A stretch of DNA of 64,000 bases from Cryptomeria japonica (taxonomy: Eukaryota > Streptophyta > Pinopsida > Cupressales > Cupressaceae): the NCBI RefSeq assembly GCF_030272615.1, contig NC_081409.1, positions 911,738,340-911,802,339 on the forward strand. The letters are read 5' to 3'. Below are positions 9,899 to 22,020 of this stretch, in pieces. The first letter of the stretch is position 1; every line of letters begins with the position of its first letter. Both the position numbers and the translations under genes were made by a program. The notes under the pieces are model-generated. The model saw only the letters and a program-made list of their open reading frames with translations, was not told where the DNA came from and ran no database searches.

Positions 9899-11297
9899 TG
9901 ATAATATGATGAAACAATAAGGGTCCGATCAACTACTAAGAGGAGGGGGGGTGAATCAGTAGATAGAAACAAACAACACTTTCACCAAACTTAAACCCAA
10001 CTCAGAAACAACTTGCTAGACTAAATTGGTTTAGACACTATAGCAAAAACTGTAACTGCGCTGTCAAACTTTACCGGTTGACCAAAACATAAATGATACA
10101 ATGTAACAGATCTAAAACTCACATACCATTTAACCAAAACATTAAACCACATTAATAACATCAGTAATAGCTCATTTCAGATCACTTCCAGTCATCTAAA
10201 CATATCTAAGTGGCTTTACCAGTTAATCAAATCAACCATATCAAAACATATCCACAAAATCATTCACCACTTGACACAATAATTTTTCACGTGGAAACCC
10301 AAATGGGAAAAACCATGGTGGGGATGAATACCCACAAGTAATTTGAACTCTTCTAAAGTTCGCCCTGTTAGGAGCCAAGCCTTGTTAGAAGCTTATACAA
10401 TTATGTCATGTTAAGAACAGAGCCGGTAAGGGACCACCTGGTTAAGGGATTGACTATAATATCCTGTTAAAGGAAATACCCTATTAAAAGTAACCTCGAT
10501 AGAGGATTTAAAATCCAAGCTAATGGATCACTTGGTTAGAGGATTTAGACAACACCGAGCCTATTAAAGCTTACCTGGTTAAGGGATTTAACTATTGTAA
10601 TGGTTAGAGAACAATAGGGTCTTTGTTGATCTGGTAATAGCACTATCTTGCTTAGTCAGATCCTTTTATGCTCCTATTTGCCTTCAAAACATTCTGTAGA
10701 CACCCCTTCTGGTTTGGCAACAATCACACTACCACACTTAACCAAATTTCCAACACAATTACAAACAACTCATCGACCTTAAATACAAATACAATAGGTC
10801 TGTAACACAACACAAAACCTACAAATCCCATATAGATTATAAACATATCGGTTCAATCATAACTATTGGATTACATAGCAATCAACTACATATTGTTCTA
10901 GACAACATCAACCACTCCTGGATCACCGCACATCAAATCCTGTAGCTCATCGCACAGTTATCACTTCATCCTATGCATTTTCTCATTCCCATATAAATGA
11001 TTATCTTCACATACCAAAACCACTTTGAATCTCATTGCTTGCACCATGCATACGTGGCATCTTCATCTCTGGTCACCACTCGATCATAGATCATCACAAC
11101 CGATTCACCAAGCTCCATCGGTTAGGGTTCTACATATCAACTGGTTAGTGTTACCGGTTGATCACTCTGCTTGAAATACCAATGTCAGCTTCCATCATTG
11201 CTCAACTACTGGTTGCATTGCAACATCATTACCGGTAACTATTGACATCAATGACAACACTATACTTCATCAATGCAATCTTCATGCAATGCCAACA
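9899..11297 (-). repeat. B 3' LTR (intact copy)
   Basis: About 1.4 kb, starting TGATAATATGATGAAACAAT on the plus strand and ending ATGCCAACA. It matches the split 5' LTR piece by piece. It carries a G tract near 9941-9952 and a run of degenerate GTTAGGAG/GTTAAGGG units at 10370-10620. Confidence 0.93.
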
Positions 11298-11313
11298 ATC
11301 TCCCCCTTTGGCA
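11298..11313 (-). promoter_or_regulatory. B polypurine tract
   Basis: ATCTCCCCCTTTGGCA on the plus strand reads as TGCCAAAGGGGGAGAT on the element strand, abutting the 3' LTR. The same tract is in A at 56028-56043. Confidence 0.85.
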
Positions 11314-11627
11314 TTGATGGCAATATAAATATCAACACCCTCTGATTGTGATGATTGAGAGTAAAACATATACACAGGTATAGGAATCCTGGTTTACATT
11401 TTTTCATGTACTCTCCTTCAACTGTATCTCCACATCTTCAGTTGGTAATTGGCTATCAATCATATATAGTTCTTCTCCCCCTTTGACAACAATGCCAAAG
11501 TGAAGGTTAACCATTCCGTGCTTCACCGATCTGTAACAAGTTGTTCCCCTATGGAGTAGCTCCACTCTATACCAATCCTACTTCAAGATTTTCAATAAGC
11601 TCTGGGACTGATGTCTTCCACATCTGC
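11314..11627 (-). other. B 3' untranslated region
   Basis: Non-coding stretch between the Pol stop and the purine tract. It contains a second purine-tract-like sequence (CTCCCCCTTTGACAACAATG, about 11475-11494) that also occurs in A near 56240-56260. Confidence 0.6.
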
Positions 11628-14600
11628 TTAATTGACTTCATGTAGGTGTACAACCCCTAGCTTACCTCTAAGATACTCAAAAGTAGAGGTTTAGTAAAGA
11701 TATTGGCTAGTTGTTCCTTAGTAGATACATGCTCCAGCGACACATCTTTACTTTGCACTTTCTCTCTCAGAAAATGATACTTCAACTCAATATGCTTTGT
11801 CCTAGCATGCAATATAGGGTTCTTAAAAAAAATTATTGCACTGGTGTTATCACAGAAAATCCTTACTGGTTCTGAAATTTTCAACTTGAAACCTTCCAAA
11901 ATGTGTTTCATCCAGATTGCTTGGGTACAATTCATATATGCTGCAACATGTTCAGCTTCTGTAGTTGATTGTGAGATACAACTCTGCTTCTTGCTGCTTG
12001 AAGACACTAGTCTTCCTCCAAGAAAGAATGCTCCTCCAGTTGTACTCTTCCTATCATCAACATTGTCTGCCCAGTCTGCATCTATATAGACTTTTAAATC
12101 AAAGTTACTTGTACGTGGATAATATAATCCCTAATCAATTGTACCTTTCAAATATCTAAAAATTCTTTTGGTCGCTACCATGTATGTCCCCTTTGGTTTT
12201 TTTTGAAATCTGGCAACCAATCCTACTGCATGAGCAATGTCCGGTTTGTTGTGGACATCATAATGTAGTTTACCTATCATTGACCTGTACTCCTTTTCAT
12301 CCACTGATGCAAAATCATCCTCCTTAGACAATTTACAACCTGTAACCATTGGTGTTCCAACTAGTTTACAGTCTCCCATTCCAAAAGTCTTCAATACTTC
12401 TTTCACATATTTGGACTTTGTGATGAAAATACCATCCTTCATCTATTGGATTTGCAGATCTATGAAATTTTTTATTTGACCTACCAGTGACATCTCAAAC
12501 TCATTCTTCATTTCACTGGCAAAGTCATGACACATATCATCATTTCCTCCAAAAATGATATCATCAACAAATACCTCATGTACTAGTATCTTATCTCCTT
12601 CTGACTTGAGATATATTTTACTGTCTTCACTGGTTCTCTGAAAAACCTATCTTCACCAAGTGAGAGTGCAATCTTTCATACCATGCTCAAGGTTCTTTCT
12701 TCAGTCCATATAACGCCTTATGTAATTTGCACACCATGTCTTTTTCTACAGTCAAAGCATAACCATCTGGTTGTTCAATGTAGACGTCCTCTTCCAATAT
12801 TTCATCTAGGAATCCTGACTTCACATCCATCTGATATACTTTGAATCCTTTGTATGCTGCAAATGCAAGTAGAGTCCTTGCTCCTTCCAATCTTGCAATT
12901 GATGCAAATGTATCGCCATAGTCTTCACCTTCCTCTTGTACATATCCTTTGCATACTAGTCTGGATTTATTTTTGACCACTGCTCCATCTTCATTCAGTT
13001 TATTCCCGAATACCCATTTTGTACCTATTACATTCTTGTTCTCTGGTCTGGGTACCAATGACCAAGTATTGTTCTTCTCTATTTGGTGAAGTTCTTCTTC
13101 CATTGCCTTGATCTAGTCTTCATCTACAAATGCTTCCTTTGTAGTTCTAGGCTCAATGTTGGAAATCATACAATAATTCTCTCTAAGCCTTGTTCTTGTT
13201 AGCACGCCTGCATTCATGTCACCAATAATCTGATTGGGGTTATGATTGAGTCTAACATACCTTGGAATGACATGATCTTAATTTCCAAGTTATTCTTCTT
13301 CTTCTTCTTCTTCTTCACTTTCTTCTTCCTCTGTTGGACCTCCCTGTTCTGGTTGAACTGGGGCTTCTCTGTTCTGTTCTTCAACTTCCGGCTTCACCAG
13401 TTCTGGTTCCATAAATAGTGTAAGGTTATTCTTCCTCATTCTCCTCATTGGTTTCTCTTGATTTCTCAGGAAACTCATCAACTCAGACATTAACACTTTC
13501 AATGATCTTCTTGGTCCGATTGTTGTAACACTTGTAAGCTTTGCTCTTGGTGGAGTAACCAAGAAATATGCCTTCATCACTCTTGGCATCAAACTTACCA
13601 ACATAATCACCTCTCTTGATAAAACATCTGCTACCAAAAATCTTAAAGTAACTGACATTAAGTGATCTACCATACCAGTACTCATAGGGAGTTTTATCCT
13701 TACCTCTTTTAACCACTATCTGGTTCATTGTGTAAACAATTGTGTTGACAGCTTCTCTCCAGAATGTCTTAGCTACACCTCCTTGTATTAGCATAGTCCT
13801 AGTAGCTTCAACAACTGACCGGTTGTTCCTTTCTGCTATACCATTCTATTGTGGTGTCCTAGGTGCAGAAAGTTGCCTCTTAATTCCATTATCTTCACAA
13901 TAACTAGTGAATTCCTCTGAAGTAAATTCACCACCTTGATCAGTTCTTAAGCACTTTATCTTCTTTCCACTTTCATTTTCAACTAAGGCTTTGAATGCCT
14001 TAAAATTTCTAAATGCTTATGTCTTGTCTTTCAAGAATGTGACTCACATCATCCTTGAGCAATCATCAGTAAAAATCATGAAATACCGATCACCTTGAAT
14101 ACTCCTAGTCCTCACTGGTCCACAAAGGTCAGTATGAACCAAATATAGCAAATGTTCTACTGAGAAAGATTTTCTCTTGAAGGTTGAGGATGTCATCTTC
14201 CCTAACTGACATTCCTTGCACAAAGCATTCACCGGTTTGTCCAACGGTGGCAAGCCTCTTAATGAGTTGGATTTACTGACTTTTACAATGTTATCAAAAT
14301 TTACATGATAGAATCTCTGATGCCAAAGCCAACTATCTTCTACTTTTGCAATTAAATAATTGTTGACTTTAGAACTTCAATGAAACAAGTTACCTCTAGT
14401 GTGTTTCCCAGTTGCAATCAGTTCTCCTTTGCTTCCATAAATATTGCAGACTCCATTCTTGAATTCCAGTGGGTAACCTTTGTCATTGAGTTGAGCAACA
14501 CTCAAAACATTGTGTTTCACTCTTTCAACCCAGTAGACATCATCTGTACTACTTTTTCCATTCAAAGAGATGGATCCTTTTCCTTTCAGCATGTAGGGTG

Positions 14601-15743
14601 AGTCATTCACAAATCTCACAACACCTCCATTAAACTCTCTCAAAGTAAGAAACTTACTCCGGTCACCAGTCATGTGGTGTGAACAACAACTGTTTATAAT
14701 CCAGTCATTAGAACTATCCATGCGAGAGACTAATGCCTTATGACCAATGTCTCTTCTTTAATAGCAACAAAGACAATGTCCTCATTTGCATCTTCTTCAA
14801 ATTCCTCATATGCAATTCCTCCAATCACTACAATCAAACAATGTCTTTTACCTTTGCCTTTATACTTCTTATACTTCTCACGTTTTTCCTCATTATCTCC
14901 ATTAGGACAGTTAGCAACAATATGTCCAATCCAGTTACATACAAAACACTTCAAAGGTAATTTACCTCTGTACTTACCAGTACCTCTGGGTAACTGCTTG
15001 GCCAACAATGCTTCAAGCTCAATCAAACCGTCTTCATCATCTATCTCTTTGCTGGATCTAGACTCATGATTGTAGCTCACTTCTCTGCTTTTCCTTACCG
15101 GTGGGTTTGAAACTGAGGCTCTAAATGCAGATTTTGATCTCTGAACACTTCCATCAAAACCATTTAATTCAAATGTAGTTAATTTACCAATGATTGAGTC
15201 AAGAGTTACCTTTGATTTATCAATAGACTTGAGTTCCTAAATGGATGCAACTAAGATAGCATAGACCAGTAGAAGGGTTCTCAACACCTTGCTAACTACT
15301 ATGGTATCCTTCACTATACCTCTAACACTTTTGATCTCTCTGACTATCTCCTTGATCCTCTAACCATACTGTTGAATGTTTTCTCCTTCAGCCATCCACA
15401 TATCATCAAATTTACCTCTCAGACTCTATTCTTTGGCAATCTTAACATTCTCATCGCCGCTATAGATATCTTCTAGTTTCTTCCATACTTCATATGCAGT
15501 TTCCAATCCATGGACATCAACATTCTCTGAATCAGACAAGGAACTGATAATGGCCTCCAATGCTTGATTGTTCTCATGTTGCTCCTTCTTTTGATCATCT
15601 GACAAAATCCCACTAGGCAAGTTATACTTAGTAACAGCATGTTCCCAATATTGACTTCCTAAGCTCTTGATATAGATCTTCATCCTATCACTCCAGATTT
15701 TGTAGTTTTCCCTATTGAATTTCAGACCTTCTTTCTTCATCAT
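11628..15743 (-). pseudogene. gag-pol: B Gag-Pol polyprotein
   Basis: Starts at the ATG at 15743 (MMKKEGLKFNRENYKIW). Gag of the UBN2/Copia type is followed by an intact CCHC knuckle (C-FV-C-NWIG-H-IVAN-C, about 14908-14957). The protease motif is changed to NSCCSHHM where DSGCSHHM is seen in A (14721-14377). Integrase follows (14253-13480), then a linker with a Glu run encoded by CTT repeats (13290-13330), RT (13103-12100, FVDD at 12559-12571) and RNase H ending near 11628. Frameshifts occur in the integrase, in the RT (about 12650) and at the C-terminus (about 11670). Several TAG stops fit CAG decay, for example after KIAKE near 15424. Confidence 0.88.
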
Positions 15744-15799
15744 GTTCTCCTAGATCTTTTCCTCAAGCTATTAGGCTTAAACACAATAGGACCTGAAAT

Positions 15800-15811
15800 G
15801 CTCTGATACTA
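15800..15811 (-). promoter_or_regulatory. B primer binding site (initiator tRNA-Met, decayed)
   Basis: GCTCTGATACTA on the plus strand, two bases from the LTR start at 15814. On the element strand it reads TAGTATCAGAGC, one transition from the standard TGGTATCAGAGC. Confidence 0.8.
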
Positions 15812-15813
15812 TT

Positions 15814-15830
15814 TGATAATATGATGAAAC
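15814..15830 (-). repeat. B 5' LTR, first fragment (17 bp before C)
   Basis: TGATAATATGATGAAAC, identical to the start of the B 3' LTR at 9899. C inserts after it; gaaac (15826-15830) is the target site of C. Confidence 0.9.
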
Positions 15831-17273
15831 TGTAGTCACATAAATCTGTCCACTTAATTAAATGAATATTTACTATTTATTTGATTATTTAACCATCAAT
15901 AACCAGATAATTAAATTAATATTTAATTAATTTATCCTCAGCCTCTTCTCCTATTAATTAAATAAATTATTGAATTTATTTAAATTAATTCATTAAACCA
16001 AATTCACAATCAATTAAATGAATAAAACATATTTATTTAATTTAACCCCCTTTCCTCATTTAAATAAATAATCAAATGTCTATTTAAATCCCTAAATTAC
16101 TTCCCCCACTTGCATTCTCCTACAAATGCAAGTTGCACCTATTTGATTTAAATAAATGAATTTTATTTTAATTAAAATCTTATTTTCTCTCACCCACCAA
16201 ACCCACTTGCTCTTCTAACCACCTTCTAGACTCTTCTAACCCCTTCCTAATTAGCCTAATCCATCTCCTAAATATTATCACATTCCTAAGCAACTTGAAG
16301 TCACTTCTCAAAGCCTCCAAAGTCTTTGAAAAACATTAAATACTTTATGTCTCCAACAAGTTAACCCTCAAAGTCTTCCAAACCACTTATGGCTCTTGCA
16401 TGACCATTAATGGTTAACTCAACTCACCCACATGATTATAGACTTTCCCTCTAACTCAACCTTTATTTAACTCATGGGTCTCTTCAAATATTTATTGCTT
16501 TTGACCATGGTTATCCCCACTAACTCTTGCACAAGAGTTTGTCCATTGGGTAAAAGAATTACCCTTGGATAAAAACTTTATCCATTAACTCAAGCCTAAC
16601 CAAACCCTCCCAGGGTAACCCTTAGGTCATGTCAAGCATTTAATGCTTCTTCCCTCTCCTCTCAAGCCATCTCATGATGATATTTGTCATCCTTGGATTG
16701 GGTTGAAATCCCTCACATGGATCATAAACCTTTCAATCCTGACCTTTGTTGAGATTACTCAATCTCAACCATCCATTTCTCTATTTTCCCTATAAATAGA
16801 GCCCATTTCCTTCATATCCAGATCCAGAAATCTTGTATGCATGTAAGTTATAGTGAATTTAAGAGAGAACATTTAGGAACATAATTACTTTGTTCTTCTT
16901 TTGGTTAAAATTAACATAGCTCAAATTAAATCATTTCTCTCATATTAAGCTTGTATTTACATAATCATAATCTTCATTTTCACAATCTTGAACCTCCATA
17001 AGACTTCCATAGTAGTGCAAAAAGCTACTGAGAGCTACACTCATGTGGAACTTGGAGAGGAGAGAAACAAGGGAGGAGCAACTATGAACATATTGGCTAG
17101 CATTTGGAAGAGTGTAGTGTATCTCTTTGGTCTTTGTATGCTTTTCATTACATGTTTGATATCTCTCTTGATATGCTTGCTTAGGATAGTCTTTCATTTT
17201 TGACACTAACACTAACGTTTGAATTTCTTCTTGTGTTGTGTTTCCTAACATTATCCTATTTTGTAGTGCATCA
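15831..17273 (+). repeat. C 5' LTR
   Basis: 1,443 bp from TGTAGTCACATAAATC to GTAGTGCATCA. It is AT-rich at the left end (TTAATTAAAT units). The 3' copy is 1,202 bp because of internal deletion. Long open frames inside, such as 16940-17368 on the minus strand, recur in the 3' LTR only because the LTR is duplicated. Confidence 0.93.
16791..16798 (+). promoter_or_regulatory. TATA box in C 5' LTR
   Basis: TATAAATA followed by GAGCCC, conserved in the 3' LTR at 50540-50547. The partial LTR of H stops at CTATAA (63995-64000), the same box. Confidence 0.75.
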
Positions 17274-17275
17274 TT

Positions 17276-17314
17276 TGGTGAATCCGATGTGAATCGAACA
17301 CGCAACCTTCTGAT
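17276..17314 (+). promoter_or_regulatory. C primer binding site, extended match to tRNA-Trp
   Basis: Begins TGGTGAATCCGATGTG two bases after the LTR. From memory of the plant tRNA-Trp(CCA) gene, the complement of the tRNA 3' half matches for about 39 bases with two C-to-T differences. The match covers CCA, acceptor strand, T arm, variable loop and anticodon stem, and stops inside the anticodon loop. A usual primer site is about 12-18 bases. The tRNA identity should be checked by alignment. Confidence 0.75.
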
Positions 17315-17370
17315 TGAAATTTGATAAACTACTAACTTTTTTCTTGTTGAAATTGAAACATAGGTCACGC

Positions 17371-17690
17371 TTTAGCGCTACTGAACTCGCTTCAGCGCCT
17401 TCGAAAGTTGGCATTTTAGCGCTTTTGTTAGCTAATTAGCGCTTTCGTATTTTAATTAGCATTTTGGTCTTCATCTTAGCGCTATTGTACTTTAAATAGG
17501 GCTATTGTAATTAGTTTAGCACTTCTGCACTTTCTGTTTGACAAAATTTTCATTCTATTCGATAAATTCTTTTAGCGCTTTTGTCCATTTTATAGCGCGG
17601 TTGTTTTACTTTTAGCGCTTTTGTCTGTCATTTAGCGCCTTTGTGTTAAATAGCGCGTCTTTTTTTACACAGAGTAACGCTATTGTAACA
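17371..17690 (+). repeat. Degenerate TTTAGCGCTTTTGT array in C leader
   Basis: About 12-14 variants of TTAGCGCTTTTGT, spaced mostly 20-40 bp, starting about 60 bp after the primer site. The core AGCGCT is a palindrome. Variants include AGCGCC, AGCGCG and AACGCT. Not coding. It could be a cis element (packaging, dimerisation or promoter-proximal) or an expanded motif with no function. Confidence 0.75.
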
Positions 17691-20183
17691 GAGAGTTGTA
17701 AAAAAATATATTGTAATCGAAAAAAAAAAATTAGGCTTGTAGAAGTCCACCAAAAACTTCTTTTTCACTAACTATTTGGTTTTTTATACAGGTTTTTTAC
17801 TAACTTCTTTTGCAGGATTTGAAGAGTTAGATTAGGAAGTTTAAATTCTTTTTTTACTAAACTTTGTTTTTGAAGTTGGGTTAAAAAGAATTCACTTTCT
17901 ATTTTGGATTAAAAATCAACTTCATCTTTCATATTGGGTCATAAAATAAATTACACTTTTTTTTTTTTTCAGTTTTGGCTTATAAAAAGAACCTCATTTT
18001 TGCAAGTTAAAAAGAACCACAAAATCAAATCAAACAAATCTATTTTATTGCATGTTAGGGGCAAATTTTCTTTTGGGCTTAAAACAAAACAAACAAGCTT
18101 TCATTTTCCTGCAAAGTCTAAAAATTACAATCAATTTTCATTTTTGCAAGTTAAAAAGAACCAACAACTTGTTAAAATTTTGTTTCCAAGATTGATTTTC
18201 TCTTAAGCAAACGTGTTTCAATTTGGTTGACTAGGATTTTCATTTTCCTAGTTAAACAACATATTGCCTTGTAGTTAAAAAGAACACCATGTTTGTTGGA
18301 GCAACATCTCCCAATAGCGTTTAAATCACATTGCAATAAACCAGTTAAAAAGAACAAGTGTTTTCAGTGATTGACACACTTGTACAAAAACAAAAAAACA
18401 AAAAAAAATTTGTAGAGTGGTCCTACTTCTAACACACACTATCCTCTTCCTTGGATTTCATGGTCCTAGGTACAAGAGAAAAGTGTTAGTAACACTTGAA
18501 ATTTATCTTTTTAAGAGAGGCATGCCAAGAGACACATCACTCTTGGGAACGACCTCATGTGCTAAATCCTTCGAGCCGCTATAGAAATCAGGTGTGAGCG
18601 AAAGTTGTAGCCTTGGGTATAGTTGTTCCTACAATGTAACTTGTTGAAATGACATATGGGCCCCACCACAAGTTACAAGGCTCTTAAGTGAGTCAGTGCA
18701 AAAAGAACTTATGTCCAAAAATATCAAACATTACTAGACACCTTTTATTATAGAAACCCACCTGTTCTATTGATTGAGAATATTTATGAAAGTTTTAGTG
18801 CAAGAGCATAGATGGTTTTTCTCCCAAGATACTCACCATAAATATTTCCTTGAGTAGAAACAGGGCTTTTTGAAAAGATACTTGTAGTTTGATAAAAGTG
18901 ATGACTCCCCATCATAGGGATCATCTATTTGTTATGCTCATGCAAGACCTAGTATATCACATCCTTACCTGCCACAATAGGATTCATAAGGTATGTAGTA
19001 CCAAAGTTGAAGAAATATCAAGATGTGGGCTGAAATTATCACAACTGGCCATTTGACCTTAGGGATAAAGTGTGTTTGAAGTGTCTTCATTTTGTGTCAG
19101 ACCAATAACAATCTGAGCTAACTTCAGGCTTTTGGAAAAAATACAAAAGAACATTTGAAAAGGGGTCAAAAAGTTCAAAGATTGGGTTGATTTAGACCCA
19201 CACCTATTTGTGCCTTTCGAGGCAAGATTATTGTGCTTGTGTGCTTGCTCTGTTTTCTTGTCAAAGAAATTCATAAAAAATTCAAACCAAGTATTCATCC
19301 AACACAATTTTCCATCAAACATTTGACCAACAAACAAACATCAAACAAAGTGCAACAAGATATCAAATTATATGACCATCATTCAGATCTTGAGAAAAAA
19401 GAATCTTCATCAATATATCAAATTGAAGAAAAGACCATTCAGTTCAAAGGCTCTTATCAAGAAAAGGAATTTTTTCTATCTCAATAGACAAATTTTTATC
19501 TCACACAAAACCTTCTTGCGTCATATGTGTTTGTATCTTCAAGGAAAAACCAACGAATTCGATAAAGAGCCTTTGAAAAATAGAGCTTTTACTCAGTATA
19601 GAGCCTTGAGTTATCATAAAAACAAAGGAGGCAAAATCAATCATGCTTTCTTTCCAAACATCTGCATTACCTATAACGTAGCTCGAGAAGAACCACCAAC
19701 CCCTAAGAGAGAAGAGGAAGTAGAAGTCCCCTTTGTGACACAATTTTTTTATTGAGTTTCATATCCCACTTTTACATTCATACATCATCAATCCATTCAA
19801 CTCTCAAAACATAAAAAGGTCTTGTCCTAAGTTCTTTTTAGATATTGCTTACATCAAAACAACACATCACTTTTAGAGAGACTCTATATCTAGGATCAAT
19901 CATCCTAAGAGGCATTTCTACAAGGTTAAAACTAGCTTATGAGTGCATCCTCTCATTACTAGGTAGCTTGATTTGTAACACATCTCAAACCTTGCTATAC
20001 CTTATCACATCAAAATCATTGAAAACACAAGAGCAATTCACAAAGGAACTTTAGTAACATTTAACCTTCAGTGTTAGAGATTCATCTTCTAAAATATTTC
20101 ACAAAACATTTATCTCTCATCAAAACATCTCATCACCAACTCAATATCACTTTCACCAAACTCATTTAAAACTTTCAAACAAA
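17691..20183 (+). other. C 5' leader, untranslated
   Basis: About 2.5 kb between the AGCGCT array and the Gag ATG, with A/T-rich runs. It contains six spaced AGTTAAAAAGAAC-like units (17881-18356). Small ORFs such as 19233-19487 and 19372-19755 overlap in different frames and show no domain. Long leaders are usual in Tat elements. Confidence 0.6.
17881..18356 (+). repeat. Interspersed AGTTAAAAAGAAC repeats in C leader
   Basis: Units at 17881, 17981, 18004, 18150, 18272 and 18342 share TTAAAAAGAAC, with TATAAAAAGAAC as one variant, often preceded by CAAG. Purine-rich, one strand only, spacing uneven (about 25-145 bp). Confidence 0.65.
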
Positions 20184-22020
20184 ATGTCTCACACCAAATC
20201 AAAAACTGGACAACCAGAGATCGAAGAGGAGGAAGAAAACCTCAATGATTTCCATGAGGCCATTGGAGGAGGCACAAATGATGAAGATCCTAGCACTCCA
20301 ACTCCCGAATGTATAGAAAGAGCACAACACAATCCTAGATTCAATAGAATTTTTGATGAAATCCTTAGAAACAATGCAAATGCTCATTTTCTGAGGCTTT
20401 CTCAAGAGGGTGCTAAACTACCCTCTGACTTTGATACCGCATAGATACGTCAGACATCTGAACAAATTTGTAACAATGGTGGAAGAGGTAGGGATTACTA
20501 CTGCTATGATCTTAATCTTGAAGGGAATCCCCCACCTCCCCCTCCTACATAAATAGACATGTTGAGACAACAAGTCAAAAATCTCGCTCAACAACTCAAT
20601 AGTGGTGAAGACTACCCGGTTTTCACTTAATGATATTTGTCCCTATCCCTTTGATAGGAACCTACATATGCTACCTTTTCCATGAGGGTTTGAAACACTT
20701 AAGTTTGAAAAATACAGGGGCAAAGAAGACCCTAGAGATCATGTCTGAGAATTTCACTCAACTTGTTTAGAGGTGGCCTATGAGGACACCTATGTAATGT
20801 GCCTCTTTCCTCAGAGTTTGGAAGGCACAACCACGCAATGTTTTTCCCGATTACTAGGTGGCATTAGAACATTTGAGGAACTGGTTCAAAATTTCATCTC
20901 TCATTATTCACATAATATAGAACGATATGTTACCATGGTAGATTTATGCAACACCAAACAAAAATGGTGGAGGCAACTGTCTAGCAGACGTTCTCTTCAT
21001 TTTCCTGAACAAGAACTAGTGGAAATATTCATTTCCAACTTGAACGATAAGATGGAATTCCATTTAGACATGAAGGGCACAGAGTCCTTTGAAGACATGA
21101 TCACCCACGGATTGAAATGTGAAAGGGCCCTCATAAAAAAGGGACTCGTCAAAATCTATAATGAACCTAAAGATGGCCCTTGTCCACGTTTTAATATTGA
21201 TAAACCAAACTTTTGGAACAAGAACAAGAACATAGTTAATGATGGGATAGTGGATGCACGAACAATAAAGACTACACAACCTGTGGTCAGATTCGTGGGG
21301 CAAAATCCCCCTCCTAAAAATAACACCATCACTCATCCACAAAATCAAGGTCGCAATGCGCTACAAGAAGAACCAAGACAACGACAACATAACTATAAAC
21401 CAAAACGTACATACACACCCCTAGGGAAACCTATCGAAACAATATTACGCCAATTGGTCTCTTCTAAGCTTGTGACCTTACCGAAAACATCTAACTTTGA
21501 ACCTCAGGTCAAACCTCCATGGTGGAGAGATAATTAACATTGTGACTTCCACCAGGGAAAGGGGCATAAAACAAGCAATTGACATCGACTGAAAGATCTT
21601 GTTCAAGATCTCATTGACACAGGAGAAATTGAAATAGAAGGACATAACCCTAAAAAAAAAAATGACGATCATCTAATGTTCAAGAATCCACTTCCATCAC
21701 ATGATCAAAGAGGTCCTTCCACCTCTGGGTGAAACACATATACTACAACTAATTATACACAAGCTCCCTATAATTATACTGTGAATCACCTCTATGATGT
21801 CGATGAACAAGTTGCAACTCTCACCATCAAAGATCCAAATCCTACATGCAATGTTGTTACGCATCGTAGAAAAATTACCATTCGAGCAACACCATAAGGA
21901 ATGCCACCCTTGCCCAAGCAATATAATCTTGTGGAACAATTGGACAAAACGCCCACACTCATATCCATATTAGAGGTTTTGTGCTTATCCCCTTCACACA
22001 AAAAAATCTTGAATCAAACT
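20184..22020 (+). pseudogene. gag: C Gag
   Basis: Starts at ATG 20184 (MSHTKSKTGQPEIEEEEEN). The N-terminal part is acidic; the retrotransposon Gag capsid region is clearest at 20773-21200 (AYEDTYVMCLFPQSLEGTT). A zinc knuckle of the C-x2-H-x4-H type (CDFHQGKGHKTSN, about 21541-21580) has its last Cys replaced by TGA. Stops at 20442 (TAG), about 20551 (TAA), 20685 and about 20745 (TGA) all sit where Gln or Arg fits. A frameshift lies near 20630. The frame is cut by D at 22020 and resumes at 28018: LNQT is followed directly by LQEV. Confidence 0.85.

Noticed and set aside
13290-13685. A separate gene with a poly-Glu tail on the minus strand
   Set aside because: It is a shadow frame over the integrase end and linker of B; the CTT repeat lies in the acidic linker before RT.
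17276-17314. A tRNA-Trp gene or tRNA-derived SINE
   Set aside because: Only a 3' half is present, in antisense, exactly where a primer binding site belongs after the LTR.
16940-17368. A minus-strand protein-coding gene, also seen at 50689-51000
   Set aside because: Both copies lie in the LTRs of C; similarity comes from LTR duplication, and no domain is visible.
19233-19755. Leader ORFs of C as an extra gene upstream of gag
   Set aside because: Short, overlapping and in different frames, with A-rich low-complexity translation; no support for constraint.
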